Shown: positions 34,486-45,720, numbered from the stretch's first letter. The stretch is DNA of 64,000 nucleotides from Paguma larvata (GCA_030068075.1 CM057826.1:52347116-52411115), one strand, 5' to 3'. The notes: generated by a model not told the origin, from the letters alone. Translations and numbers: made by a program.

Positions 34486-35654
34486 TATGCAGCTGGCTGA
34501 AACTAATACCCATAATGCTTATTTCTTTTCCTTTCCTGTTACCAACTCACCTCTGTGAGTGTCTGTCTTTAACATCACATCCAAGCACTGACATGGGGAA
34601 CAAAATCCAGGCATATTCCCCTGGCTTTTCACTCACTCAAAATTCATCTCTTCAAGTAAGGGATTGTTTATTTTGTCCTTCATTATTTTGTCCACTATTG
34701 TCACATACAATAGTAACTTATGCTTTAAATGCATGGTATCATTTTTTTGTTTTACTATATTCTCCCTCGATTTTGTTTGAGTTTTAATCCTTGGATTTTG
34801 TGGTTTAGGGTTGTTTTTTTCCTAGTTTCACTGAAAATGATACTTCTTTTACTGATTTTGTTGCTCTCTTTTTTACTTTAGCTTGAAGGTGGGAACTGAA
34901 AAGGCAATGTCTCTCTCTGTTCAATTTAAGCAGAAATCCTCACTATCTTATTTTCTGTATAGCACCTTCATTACCTAGGCAAAAAAATTAAGTGTTATAT
35001 TTGCATCCTCCCTAGGTCTTCCATTGTCAAGTTGTATTAAAATCAGTTAATAATCACTGAACAGTTTCTGTGTATAAGTAGTTTTTTTAAGGTCTCTGTG
35101 AGCATCAAGTTTAACACATCCTACCATCCCTTAACCTCCTAACCTCCGTAGTCTCTTACTCTCATGGTGAAGAAGCTTATCTGGTGCGATGATTTACATT
35201 GACACAAATGATATAAGGCAAAAGGTGAGAACTAAGCAAATGGATTCGCTAGCAAAGTGCAGAAAGTTGGGGAAAGGGGAATGGTAGTGTGAGAATGATC
35301 TGTTCTTCAGCAGATGGATCCAATTTCAATAGGTGGTGAGGTCACTCCCATTGGTGGAAAGAGTTGGTACAACGGCATAAAGATGGGGAAGAGGAGAGTA
35401 TAAACTGGAGACTGGTTGGTCACCCAGACCCACTATTGGGAAGGAGGGAGGTAGGGATGGCATGGTGATTTAAAGTGTACTAATGGAAAATAATCTTGGT
35501 ACAGCCTACTTCGTCAAGAAACTGGGTGGTAGTCCAAAAGAAACAATCTTTACATTCAATCAGTTGCCATATTCCACTTCATTAAATGAGGCTAACCATT
35601 TCTTTTCCTCTGCATGGTCAATATCATCAGCAATAACAATAAAAAATCATACTA
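34486..35654. other. Unassigned stretch
   Basis: No gene or element recognised. Confidence 0.4.
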
Positions 35655-35870
35655 GCATGTTTATTGAAGTCTCACTATAAGCCAGGAACTAACTATAAGC
35701 CAGGAACTCACTATAAGCCAGGAACTTAGTGTACCTTCACTAAGTTATTGGTGTCTCATCTGCAGTTTCCTAAAACAAGGCTGTTACAGTGGATGTTTTC
35801 ATGCTTATTTTACAGTTGAGGCACAAAAAGAGGGAAGAACCTACAGAGTATGTGAATAGGTTAACTGTGG
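35655..35870 (+). repeat. MIR SINE with internal 18-bp triplication
   Basis: ATGTTTATTGAAGTCTCACT, ATAAGCCAGGAACT, TTATTTTACAGTTGAGGCAC and GGGAAGAACCTACAGAGT follow MIR order (TTATTGAGCACCTACTATG, GTGCCAGGCACT, CATTTTACAGATGAGG). The CTCACTATAAGCCAGGAA segment is present three times in tandem (35671-35688, 35689-35706, 35707-35724), the middle copy with one base changed. Confidence 0.75.
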
Positions 35871-36033
35871 CATGGATCTAGGTAGTCTGTCTATAAAGTG
35901 TGTTTATACTGACATATATTGTTTACATGGTTCTAATTCTACTTTAATTCAAGGAAACGTGTTTGAAAACACTATTTCTGATTCTAAATGCAACTCACAG
36001 GAAATTTTGGAAAATTTAGGAAAGACAAAATTG

Positions 36034-36062
36034 CACACACATACACACACACACACACACAT
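36034..36062. repeat. (CA)n microsatellite
   Basis: About 14 CA units, one interruption (CACATACACA). It adjoins the 3' end of the antisense old L1 beginning near 36095. Confidence 0.95.
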
Positions 36063-36094
36063 CAGTAAAACCTTAGCCTAACTAAGTTTTTAAG

Positions 36095-37340
36095 GACAAA
36101 TTACTAAAAATTTCCCTTCTCTCCTCTAATTCAACTTTTCAGAGTTAACTCTTGTCATAATAGTGCATAAACAGTCTTTTGCTTCAGCATACATGTAGAG
36201 ACATGAATCCACCCCGCTTATTTATTGACCAATAATTTGTTTATGTATCTCCAAGTTAGTGGATTTATTTCACTATTTTAAAAATTTCTGAGGGATTTTG
36301 ATTTTGGATCTACAATTCCTCTATAAATGGACATTACGAGATTTTAAATTTTATTTTGTCTTTTTATTATTGCTATAATGAGCTTTCTTGTGACTATAAG
36401 TTATCTATCTCTAATAATTTATGCTGTAATTCTATGTGAGATTTAGTGGTAAAGTTTTTGTATTGCTGAATGGGCAGGTCTGTACAGATTCATTCTGTTG
36501 CTTGTGATACCATGTCAGACTCCCAAGCAGTAGCACCGATTTATCATCCACCAAATGAATATTAGAGTACACGTTTCCTTAATCTGTCATCGACACTAGG
36601 TGTTTTAATCTTTTTTTTAAATTTTTTTTAATCTCATGGAATAGGCAGAAAAACCTGTATCATATTTTTAACAGATTAGTATTTTTATGTGTTCGCTGGT
36701 TTTTTATAATTTTTATCTGAGGATTTATTGTTTATAAACTTGGTCCATTTTCTCCCTTGGGATAATCAAACTTTTAAGAAGTTGATTTGTAGGAGCTCTT
36801 TGTATTTTATAAATACTAACTTTTGTTTTTTGCATATGACAAGACTATATCCCCTATTTAGTTATTTTTTAAATTCATTTATGGTAATTTTATAATTAGT
36901 AGGTTATTAAAATTCAAATGCTAATATTCCTTTTATGGCTTCTGAGTTTTGTATCATTCTCCCTATTCATCTAGTACATTTTGCATCTAGAACTTTAATC
37001 TATTTTGTATGAATGTTTAGATGTGTGAGGTATGAGATAAACATCTAATTCTCTTGTCCTCTAAAGATCATTCAGTAGTTCTCAAACCATTCATTGACTT
37101 AGCCATATATTTCCCTCTGATTCGAAATCCCATCTTTGTCATACATTTATTTGACTCCACTCTGACTTATTTCACTATTCCTATGCCACTAGCAGACTTT
37201 TAATGTAGTAGGGTTTTTTTGTTTTTTTTTACAGTATTTTTATATCTATTAGGTTTTTTGTTTTTCTTGATCCTTTTTTCTCAAAGTTTTCATCTGCCTT
37301 ATAGTATCTCTTAGCTTAAATTTTGTTTTGTATTTTCTTT
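36095..37340 (-). mobile_element. Old L1 (L1MC/ME-type), 3' half, antisense
   Basis: Plus-strand text follows an antisense old L1 from 3'UTR into ORF2: CTTGTGACTATAAG, TTGTAGGAGCTCTTTGTATT, TATGGCTTCTGAGTTTTGTA, AATCTATTTTGTATGAATG, GTGTGAGGTATGAGATAAA, TCAAACCATTCATTGACTTA, TTCGAAATCCCATCTTTGTC, CACTATTCCTATGCCACTAG. Frames are heavily broken. Confidence 0.75.
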
Positions 37341-37719
37341 TAACTTCTTTCACCTGTACGGTAATTCCTTAGGTCTCATCTGGGCTTCCTCCTGTCTCTA
37401 TTCTATCTACGTGGGGGTTCATGTACTGAATTTAGGAGAAGAATCTCCTGAAAAACTACCAAGCTGCAAATCTCCTCTTGACGTTAATAAATGTCAAGTA
37501 TTTTCATATAACCCTGTCTCATCTTATCTGCCTTCTCGATGTTCTCAACTTGAAGCCCTATTGGGATGTCAAAGTCAGTGTATTTGAAGTCAAACCCAAA
37601 TTTCCTTCTTGCTTCCAGGAACCTCTGCACATAAGATCCTGTTAAAATAATGTAGGTATGAAATTTGTAGGATCTGGGTGTTTGATTTTTAAATATCACT
37701 GTTATTAGAATAATTATAA
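37341..37719. other. Unassigned stretch with exon-like minus-strand frame
   Basis: Local GC is higher than in the flanks. On the minus strand an AACAG acceptor-like site (37639-37641) precedes an open frame running to 37484 that is charged and unlike simple-repeat translation; see findings. Not called as a gene. Confidence 0.4.
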
Positions 37720-37932
37720 ATAACCATTCACGATGCCAAGTACTGGGTTAAATATTTTACATGATTCTCTTCTTAATCCTTGACTCTTCCCTGTAGATTT
37801 TATAGTATTATCCTCATTTTATAAACCTCTTAACTGAGAAAGAGAGAATTTAAAAAATTCCCTGCCAAAACCATTCCTAGTAAGTGGCAGAGTTGGGCAT
37901 TTATGGTAGATCTATATGGCTCCCCAAGACTT
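37720..37932 (+). repeat. MIR SINE, sense
   Basis: ATGCCAAGTACTGGGTTAAA, ATCCTCATTTTATAAACCTC, CTGAGAAAGAGAGAATTTAA, CCTAGTAAGTGGCAGAGTTG and GATCTATATGGCTCC follow MIR order (GTGCCAGGCACTG, CCCATTTTACAGATG, AGCTAGTAAGTGGCAGAG, TCTGACTCC). Confidence 0.85.
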
Positions 37933-38792
37933 ATTTGCTATGCAAACCAAACCTGCCTCATATCAGTTATGTTGGTCAGTTCCTAGGCTTAGCGAGTCAG
38001 AGGATTGGACAAGGTTGGAGGGTGGTGGTTGATTATATAAGAATCACCTAGTAGGATTTGAAGAACTATCAATACTTCTCAGCTTTGTAAGATTCACAAA
38101 TAAATAGATTTTATAAGAAAATTTTCTAAAATATCTGTCTTATTTATATTGTTCAGAAGATAAGTTTAATTCTTAATAATTAAATACTAAGAAAAATGCC
38201 TAAGTAAATGGTATTCCTTATTTAACTTACAGTAAGTACAGCTAACTTCAATCACCGCATTATCTTTTCCTCACTGTGATGGCATGCCTATGTCTAGTTT
38301 TAATATATATAAGATACACATCAAGGACATAATGTATTAGACAAGTACAACTCTTCAATCTCTTAACTTTTAAGATACATAATTGCTCCACTATGAAGAC
38401 TTAAATGGGGATTGTCACTTTTGTAATTAATTCTTTTTGTTTCATCCTTCTTACTAATTGAAAATAGGCTTTCAATATAGAATGCTTTGAAATTGGATGA
38501 AGAGACAGAATTGGAATGAACTTAATTAACTACAAACTGTCCAAATCAATCAGAGTTTGACAGTGCTGCGGTAACACACAGAGTTCATAATTTACTTGAG
38601 ATTTGCTGCAATGCATATGCCATAAATTGCACAGTACCCATGCTCACTGTGCACAGAATTTAGTGCCAGACTATGAAGTTGCACTGACAGAAATTTGTTC
38701 CTGTGACAAAGACTATTTTGGGAGGGAATACTTTACATTTTCATTTAGGCAACTAATAAAGTTTTGAAAATAAGTGCTTTGCTATTATTTTT
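37933..38792. other. Unassigned stretch, possible conserved non-coding element
   Basis: The part 38500-38720 has balanced composition, no repeats and several homeodomain and octamer-like words (AATTAATTAA, GCAATGCATATGC). No gene recognised. Confidence 0.35.
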
Positions 38793-38807
38793 CTCTGATA
38801 GAATTTA

Positions 38808-39037
38808 TTTTATTTTTTTTTAATTTATTTTTTTTGACATTTATTTATTTTTGAGAGACATAGAGACAGAGTATGAGCAGAGGAAGGGCAGAGAGAGAGG
38901 GAGATACAGAATCCGAAGCAGGCTCCAGGCTCCGAGCCCGCAGCACAGAGCCCGACGCGGGGCTCGAACTCACAGACCGCGAGATCATGACCTGAGCCGA
39001 AGTCGGCCGCTCAACCGACTGAGCCACCCAGGCGCCC
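38808..39037 (-). mobile_element. Young carnivoran tRNA-SINE
   Basis: Antisense full-length copy close to the felid consensus with most CpGs kept: AGCCCGACGCGGGGCTCGAA, GACCGCGAGATCATGACCTG, CGAAGTCGGCCGCTCAACCG, GAGCCACCCAGGCGCCCC. Perfect 15-bp target duplication CTCTGATAGAATTTA (38793-38807 and 39038-39052). Confidence 0.98.
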
Positions 39038-39251
39038 CTCTGATAGAATTTAATATAGGAATTAAAAAATGCTTAAATGGATTCCAAGCATGTAAACACT
39101 ATAAGGGGAATGGCTAGGTCTGTTTTTTTGTTTATTTGTCACGGAGTCACCGTAAGTCGGTCTTGGGATATATTAGGTATTGTAGGTTTTAAAGAAAAAT
39201 TTGTCTATGCAACTCTATTATCTCCTTCTTGATATTTTAAAAATGATTTTC

Positions 39252-39475
39252 AGGACGCCTGGGTGGCTCCGTCGGTTAAGCGACCGACTTCAGCTCAGGT
39301 CATGATCTCGTGGTCTGTGAGTTCCAGCCCCGCGTCGGGCTTTGTGCTGACGGCTCAGAGCCTGGAGCCTGCTTCGGATTCTGTGTCTCCCTCTCTCTGA
39401 CCTTCCGTTGCTCACGCTCTGTCCCTATGTCTCTCAAAAATAAATAAATGTTAAAAAAAATAAAAAATAAATTAA
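39252..39475 (+). mobile_element. Young carnivoran tRNA-SINE
   Basis: Sense copy AGGACGCCTGGGTGGCTCCG, GCGACCGACTTCAGCTCAGG, CCCCGCGTCGGGCTTTGTG, TTCGGATTCTGTGTCTCCC, CTCAAAAATAAATAAATG and a compound A-rich tail. Flanked by AAAATGATTTTC on both sides. CpG-rich, so relatively recent. Confidence 0.97.
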
Positions 39476-39489
39476 AAAAATGATTTTCT

Positions 39490-40247
39490 AGATGTTCAAA
39501 GAGAATATTTACTGATCCTAAAATTGATTAATTATACTTGGTAGTATTTTATGAACTATCTCATATTTCTGGTTTTTAAGAAAAAATATAATTATCTTCT
39601 GCTGAAGAGGAGAATAGTTAATAAAGATTATGACATACTCAGCTAGACTAAATTGCAGGATTATTTTGGCCATGGATATCTATGATTTATACCAAAACAT
39701 GTGCAGATAGATATCCTTAGCATATACTCAGTTTCCTATATTCTCCAACTACTTAACAAATATAAAGTGTCACCATATTATCATCAACTTATTTCAATTC
39801 TTGGATATTTACAATGATTAGAGGAGGGGAAGAGGAGTATATTTATTGTATGCCTCCAATGTACAGTCCTAAAGATGTTACAAGATTATTATTGTTTTTG
39901 ATCCTTGTGCAAGAAGCACTGCAAGTATTTGATGAGCTATGAGAAAAATTCAATAAGAGGCAAAACAATCATCTTATATAAATAACCCAACTCCTATCAA
40001 TGCATGGATAATTTCTGATTTCTGGAAGAAATAATAGTTGGTTCATATAGTCCTTATTGGCCATGAGATGATCAAAGAAATCTTACATGGCTATACTATA
40101 TCTCAGAACAAATGATTTTCTGGTTAGTGCAACAAATATATGTGGTACCATTGTTGAACTTATTTTCAGCAACATGAAAATCTGTGCAGTTTTGGGTAGG
40201 AATGAGTGGTATTTTTGAGAGGGCAGGGAAAACTTAGAAGAGCTATT
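39490..40247. other. Unassigned AT-rich stretch
   Basis: No gene or element recognised. Confidence 0.4.
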
Positions 40248-40262
40248 AGAAAGAAAAGCAGA

Positions 40263-40473
40263 TGGGGCACCTGGGTGGCTCAGTCATTTGAGTTTTCAAC
40301 TTCCACCTAGGTCATGATCTCCTGGTTCTTGGGTTTGAGCCCCGTGCAGGGCTCTGTGTTGACAGCTTAGAGCCTGGAGCCTGGTTCAGATTCTGTGTCT
40401 GTCTCTCTCTGCCTCTCACCTCCTCGCACTCTTTCTCTCTCTCAAAAATAAATAAACATTAAAAAAAAAAGAA
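40263..40473 (+). mobile_element. Carnivoran tRNA-SINE
   Basis: Sense copy GGGGCACCTGGGTGGCTCAG, TAGGTCATGATCTCCTGG, GGGTTTGAGCCCCGTG, CTCAAAAATAAATAAACA with A-tail. Flanked by AGAAAGAAAAGCAGA (40248-40262) and AGAAAGAACAGCAGA (40474-40488), one mismatch. Confidence 0.97.
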
Positions 40474-40488
40474 AGAAAGAACAGCAGA

Positions 40489-41219
40489 GCAGAAAAAACA
40501 CATCACTGTGGGAAAAAAACCACAAAAACCTATTAAACCTTTTGAAATTAAAGAAAAAATTTATATTGTAATCAAGTCATCATTTTTTCAATTTTTAACT
40601 ACATAAATCCTTTTTCTGAAGATAAGATTTGTTAATAATCAAAGGAAGAAGCATACCAATATATGTTTATATATATGTATATATATGTTTATTTATATTT
40701 TTTAATTTTTTTTAATGGGGGGCATTGATCATCTCAATTTTCCTGTTAAGTGGAATAAGCAATTAGGGCTGAAGGCTAGAAAACCACATTACAATGTATT
40801 TATTTTCCTTTTTATAATCCCTTGAAGAAAAATTTTAATGCTAAACACTACTTGAACCAAACTGAGTCTTTGGATATAAATTGGACTTCATAAAGAATGA
40901 AGTAATGGACATACATCTGTGATTTCAGAGTTTAAGACATGAGATGCTACTGATTTGGAGGAGGAATGCACAACAAAAAGTAGGAAAAATGTTTCCACAC
41001 AAAGTGGAATTTATAAGAATACAAGGGTAAACTACAAGCCAATGAAAAATGGAGTTGACCACTGAAAATTAATTAGCAAATTAATAATGAATAATCATTA
41101 TGAAAAATTTACATTCTTTCTGAACTTAGAATGTGCCATCAATTAAAGCAGCAAATCTAAATAAACTTCCAAGGTATTATTCAAGGACTGACCACATGGT
41201 CTGAGATACATTCTCTAGC
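40489..41219. other. Unassigned AT-rich stretch
   Basis: A (TA)/(TG) simple repeat at 40662-40697; otherwise nothing recognised. Confidence 0.4.
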
Positions 41220-41524
41220 CTCTCTTATTAGTCCCCGAAAGGTCCTATTGCTTTAGGACCTTTACTATTTGACTCCTTGCTTTTTGCAGACCGTCTTACA
41301 CTTTACCTTATTGGTCCCTTTGTTGATGCTAGTCCCATTATGCAGAGTTTACTTGTACTCCAATAGTCAGTTGATAAAATCCTAATAATCATCAAGAGCC
41401 AGCATAATTTTCTATTATTTTCTGTGTTCTATATAGCGCTTGCTGCAACTGTATTGTATTATTTTATGATTCTCCTATTTCAAGTGTATAAGAATATCAC
41501 TCTCTCTGAACTGTAAGCTCTTTA
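41220..41524 (+). repeat. L2 LINE fragment, 5' piece of a split copy
   Basis: TTCTATATAGCGCTTGCTGC, AATATCACTCTCTCTGAACT and GTAAGCTCTTTA look like the L2 segment TTCATAGCACTTATC ... GAATGTAAGCTCC. It is cut off by the 3' end of the antisense L1 at about 41525, and an L2-like 3' end reappears at 43792. Confidence 0.5.
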
Positions 41525-43595
41525 TTTTTTTTCAGCTCTACTGAGGTATGATTGACAAATAAAATTGTAACATATTTAAAGTGTACAACATTATGATTTG
41601 CCATGTGCACACATTACCACAATTAATTCATCACCTCATGTATTAACTTTTTTCTTTTTTTGGGGGGAGAATGTTTAAATTTCACTGTCTTAGCAAATTT
41701 TCAATTATACAGTACAGTGTTATCAACTATGACCATTGTGTTATACATTAGATCCTCATACTGTATTCCATATTCATCTTACAACGGAAAGTTGGTACTC
41801 CTTCCAGTCTCCTGGCAACCAATTTTCTGCACTCTTTTTCTTTGAGTTAAACATATATATATATATATATGTTTTTTTTTTTTCCCTTAAAAGTCTATGT
41901 GTAAGGGATACCATGCAGCATTTGTCTTCCTCTATCTGGCTTCTTTCACTTAGTGTAACACTTTCTAGGTTCACTCATGTTGTCACAAATGATCGAGTTT
42001 CCTTTGTTATTAGGGCTGAATAATTTTACATTGTGTATATATACAGAAATATATATAAATTTATGCATTCATGTGTCTATAGACAGTTTGTTTCCATGTC
42101 TTAGCTATTATGAATAATGCTGTAATAAACATGGATTACAAGTACCTCTATGAGATCATGATTTTGTTTTCTCTGGGTAGATACCCAGAGGTGGAATTGT
42201 TGGATCATATAGTACTTCTTTTTTTAATTTTTTGAGGAATTTCTGTACTCTTTTCCATAGTGGATCAAACAGTTTACATTCTCACCAACAGTGTGCATGG
42301 GTTCCCTTTTCTCCACATCCTTGCCAGCCTTGGTTATCTCTTGTCTTTTTGATAGTATATAGATATGAGGTGATATGTCATTGTGGTTTTGATATGCATT
42401 TCCCTGAAAATTATTGATGGTGAGCACTTTTTCATGTACCTCATGACCATTTGTTTGTCTTCTTTGGAAAAACGTCTATTCAGATCCTTTGCCAATTTTC
42501 TAATGGGCTATTTGGGTGTTTTTTTGGTTTTGTTTTTTTCTCTTTGCTATTAAGTTGTAGGAGTTTCTTATTTATTTTCACTGTTAACCATTTTCAGAGA
42601 TGTGGTTTGCACATATTTTCTCCAATTCCATAGGTTTCTTTTCATTTTGTTGATGGTTTCCTTTGCTGTGCAGAAGCATTTTCATTTCATGTAGTCCCAG
42701 TTACTTAGTTTTGCTTGTGTTGCCTCTACTTTTGGTGTTAGATCTGAAAAATCATTGCCAAGACTGATGTCAAGGGGCTAACTTCCTCCATTTTCTTCTA
42801 GGAGTTTTATAATTTTAGGTCTTTAGGTCTTTAATTTATTTTGAGTTGTTTTTTGTGATATGGGTTCAGTGTTGTTCTGTTGCATGTGGTTGTCCAGTTT
42901 CCCCAATACCATTTATGGAAGAAACTATCTTTCCCTGTTGTATATCTTAGTTCCTTTATTGTAAATTAATTGACTTATATATACCATCTTATTATGAGTT
43001 TTCCATTCTGTTCCATTTACTTATGTCTGTTTTTGTCTCAGTTCTGTTTTTATTACTATAGCTTTATAATATAGTGTGAAATCAGAATAATGCCTCCAGC
43101 TGTGTTCTTTTTCAAGACTGCTTTGTGGTTCCATATACATTTTAGGATTGTTGTATTTTTGTGAAAATATGCCAGTGAATAGGGAATGCATTGAATCTGT
43201 AGATAATTGTGGGTAGATCACTTTGGGGTGGACATTTTAACGCCATTGATTCTTCCAAATCCATAGCATGGAATATCTTTCCATTTACCATTTATTTGTG
43301 TCTTCAGTTTCTTTCATCAGTGTCTTATAGTTTTCAGTGTACAGATCTTTCACCTCCTTGGTTAAATTTATTCACAAGTATTTTATTCTTTTTAATGCTA
43401 TTTAAAAATGACACTGTTTTCTTAATTACTCTTTCTGATAGTTTTTTGATACATAAAAATGCAATTGATGTTGTATATGGATTTTATATCCTACATAATT
43501 ACTGAAATAATCTATTTCATTCTAACAATTTTTGGTAGTGTGAGTTCTTTAATTACATTTGTGTCACTCATTAATATTTCTGTGCTTCAAAGGTT
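41525..43595 (-). mobile_element. L1 (L1MA/MB-like), 5'-truncated, antisense
   Basis: About 2 kb of antisense L1, from its 3'UTR end (CTGAGGTATGATTGACAAAT, AAGTGTACAACATTATGATT, TGTTATACATTAGATCCTCA) through ORF2 (TTACATTCTCACCAACAGTG, TGTGGTTTTGATATGCATTT, TTTGCTGTGCAGAAGC, AATACCATTTATGGAAGAAA) to a truncated end near 43595. Divergence suggests a mammal-wide L1MA/L1MB-age insertion. A (TA)n tract sits at 41850-41871 and a T-run follows. Confidence 0.9.
42050..43560 (-). pseudogene. L1 ORF2p C-terminal half, decayed
   Basis: Remains of the L1 reverse-transcriptase/endonuclease protein, downstream of the catalytic centre. The minus frame at 43021-43221 contains FTLYYKAIVIKT, which resembles the LYYKA segment of ORF2p; the minus frame at 42224-42427 contains [10 protein letters not shown] and ends with ENVNCLIHYGKEYRNSSKN, matching the position of the ORF2p C-terminal cysteine region, though the CWRGC-type residues are largely lost. 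Frames shift repeatedly between these pieces, so no protein can be made. No endonuclease or YADD motif lies in the retained part. Confidence 0.75.
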
Positions 43596-43599
43596 GTGT

Positions 43600-43791
43600 C
43601 AGGGATCAGCAAAACTACAGTTCACTGCCCAAATTGGGCCTGCTACCTGATTTTACTGTAACACAGCATAATGGTCATTACATATTGCTTTGGTCTGCTT
43701 TTATTGTACAATAGCACAGTTGAGTAGCTGTGAAATACATCCTATGTCTTGAAAACCAAAAATAGTCATCAAAAAAGTTTACTGACACTTG
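43600..43791. mobile_element. Short hAT-type DNA transposon (MER-like), both ends present
   Basis: Starts CAGGGATCAGCAAAACTACA and ends TTTACTGACACTTG; the reverse complement of the end, CAAGTGTCAGTAAA, pairs imperfectly with the start, as terminal inverted repeats. Interior TGCCCAAATTGGGCCTGC, TAACACAGCATAATGGTCAT and GAGTAGCTGTGAAATAC recall a common mammalian non-autonomous element. At about 190 bp it has no transposase. An 8-bp target duplication is not visible. Confidence 0.75.
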
Positions 43792-43850
43792 GTATAGGCA
43801 CATAATAGGTGTCCAATAAATGCTTGCTGAAATTTGTGCATGGATATTCT
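43792..43850 (+). repeat. L2 LINE 3' end, probable 3' piece of a split copy
   Basis: GGCACATAATAGGTGTCCAA then TAAATGCTTGCTGAAATTTG matches the L2 end (GGCACATAGTAGGTGCTCAA, TAAATGCTTGTTGAATG). Same orientation as the piece at 41220, consistent with one L2 interrupted by an L1 and a DNA transposon. Confidence 0.65.
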
Positions 43851-45702
43851 TCAGCTGATACCACCCCAAAGTACAGCTCTAAATTGAGAATTTAAATGAC
43901 CCGATTATTTTATCACTCCAGTGCCAAACTCTATTGGACTGATGTCTGAGCCTATTTGCATATTTTATTTGCTTTTGCAGAGGCAGTCTGTGTCTGGGTA
44001 GTGGAGGTGAAATGGCAGTAAAAGAGAGGTCAGAATCATTTTCACCATGCCAGTTTATATCGGCATGAAGTTATGTCTTCCTTCATAAGTAAATGTTTTT
44101 AGGGGAAAAATTTTATATACAATATTATATAGATGCATCAAAAGTGTTTTACTCATTGCTGTCACAACAACCAAAAATATGCTTTCAAAAAAAGTGCTTG
44201 TCCTGACAGGAAATATTTCCATAATGAAACTCTCGGTTATGATCAGTTTGGTTACAGAAAACAATTTGTGCCTGATACAGGCCTTAAAGCTTCTCAGAAA
44301 TGCTTCCAGCTCAGCTTTCCATGAGGAGACCTTGTCTTCTTTGAAAGAGATGAAAAAACTATTCGTGTAATATTTTAAGTACCACGAACTGGCTAGAATT
44401 TACATCTTGAAATTTTACTTTTCAAGTACAAACTTAAGACGTGTTTAAGGAAAATCCCTAGTTCCTGAACAAGATACATTGCCTAGGCTAAGTAAAATTT
44501 TGATGAGATGAATTTTTACAGTTGAAGGAGAAGTTTGCTGTATGCCTTCAGAATTTTCAATTGAGATGAAACCTACTTAAATCTGACTTCAATACATTTG
44601 ATTATTTGAAAAAATATGCAGTTGTAGTGTAACAGGAAATGTATAGTTTTGAGGAAAGATTACAGAATCATGTCAAATCCTGCCATTTGTTAGTATTTTG
44701 TTATTTTTATTATTGTCATCATCAACTCACTTTTCTAAGTTAGAACTGCTCACAATCTCAGTAAAATGTAAAACAGAGAAGAATACTTATTTCATGCTTT
44801 TGTTAATGAGATTAAATAAATAAATAAATAAACATAAGTAAATAATGGCTAACAGGTCAGGACCATTTTAGGGAATCCATACACATTGACAGACTAAAGA
44901 ATCAAGCTCTGGTTTAATTATTTAATAAAAGAAACAAGGTCTGGTTTAATGATTTAATAAAACATTTTCAGATAAAATGCAATTAACAATCAAATGGTCA
45001 AACTATGTCATTTCCCCTTCTGTTTGCAGATCTCAAAGTTTCAGAGAATATGAAAACTTTGATAGTCATCTGTTGTTACTAAAATCACCATCAGGACGGG
45101 TTTCCTATGAATAATTATTTAATAGTCACTGGAAATAGAGCCTACTAAATTAAGTTCTAAGAGAGTTGGCCACTAAAAAATGGAGAGCCTTCACCAATTT
45201 ACTCTCCTAAAATTACCCTGCCTATCCTCAAAAGTTGACAACTTCCAAACTGAATCTTGAATGAAGACAGAACATCTCCTTCATTACCAAACCTTTCAGT
45301 TAGTGAGGTTCTGTGCCCTCATATCTCTTTTATGTATTGCATATTATTCATCAGTTTCAATTAAGCAAGCTAGATAAAGTCCTTTGTTTGGTTCTTAATC
45401 ATTCCATTTAAAAATGGTTATTTTGCTGGCCAAGCAGGTCTTCTAGAATTCTCCCTTGACACCAGAAACTAATGGGATGTTTTAAATTTAAAATGAGAAA
45501 TCATTAGAATTGCAGTAAGGTGAAATTAGGTAGATCATACCAATATGAGTACATGAATGTGTCATGCTTCTGGGAAAGACTTGAACAAATTAAGATTTAA
45601 ACCTTGACACTATAGGGAAAGTTTACATTTTAGTACTGAGTTTCAGAAATCATAAAGCATTAGAAAAACAGATCGCTGGAAAATGAGACAAAATGAAATG
45701 AG
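43851..45702. other. 1.8-kb unassigned stretch
   Basis: An AAAT simple repeat at 44814-44833 and an imperfect 32-bp tandem duplication at 44902-44965. No gene or named element recognised. Confidence 0.45.
44902..44965. repeat. Imperfect 32-bp tandem duplication
   Basis: TCTGGTTTAATTATTTAATA and TCTGGTTTAATGATTTAATA recur at a 32-base period with a few mismatches. Confidence 0.85.
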
Positions 45703-45720
45703 AGAATTTTCACATATCTT

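Noticed and set aside
38845..39027. 60-codon minus frame (MAQSVERPTSAQVMISRS), and the similar frames at 45742-45924 and 52066-52341
   Set aside because: Translation of the SINE itself; the same peptide recurs wherever a well-kept SINE lies, so it is not a gene family.
38960..39038. tRNA-like heads with A- and B-box-like words in SINEs
   Set aside because: SINE heads descend from a tRNA but do not preserve a foldable cloverleaf with CCA-ready acceptor; not tRNA genes.
41736..42023. 95-codon plus frame
   Set aside because: Antisense of the L1 3'UTR and ORF2; shadow of a transposon.
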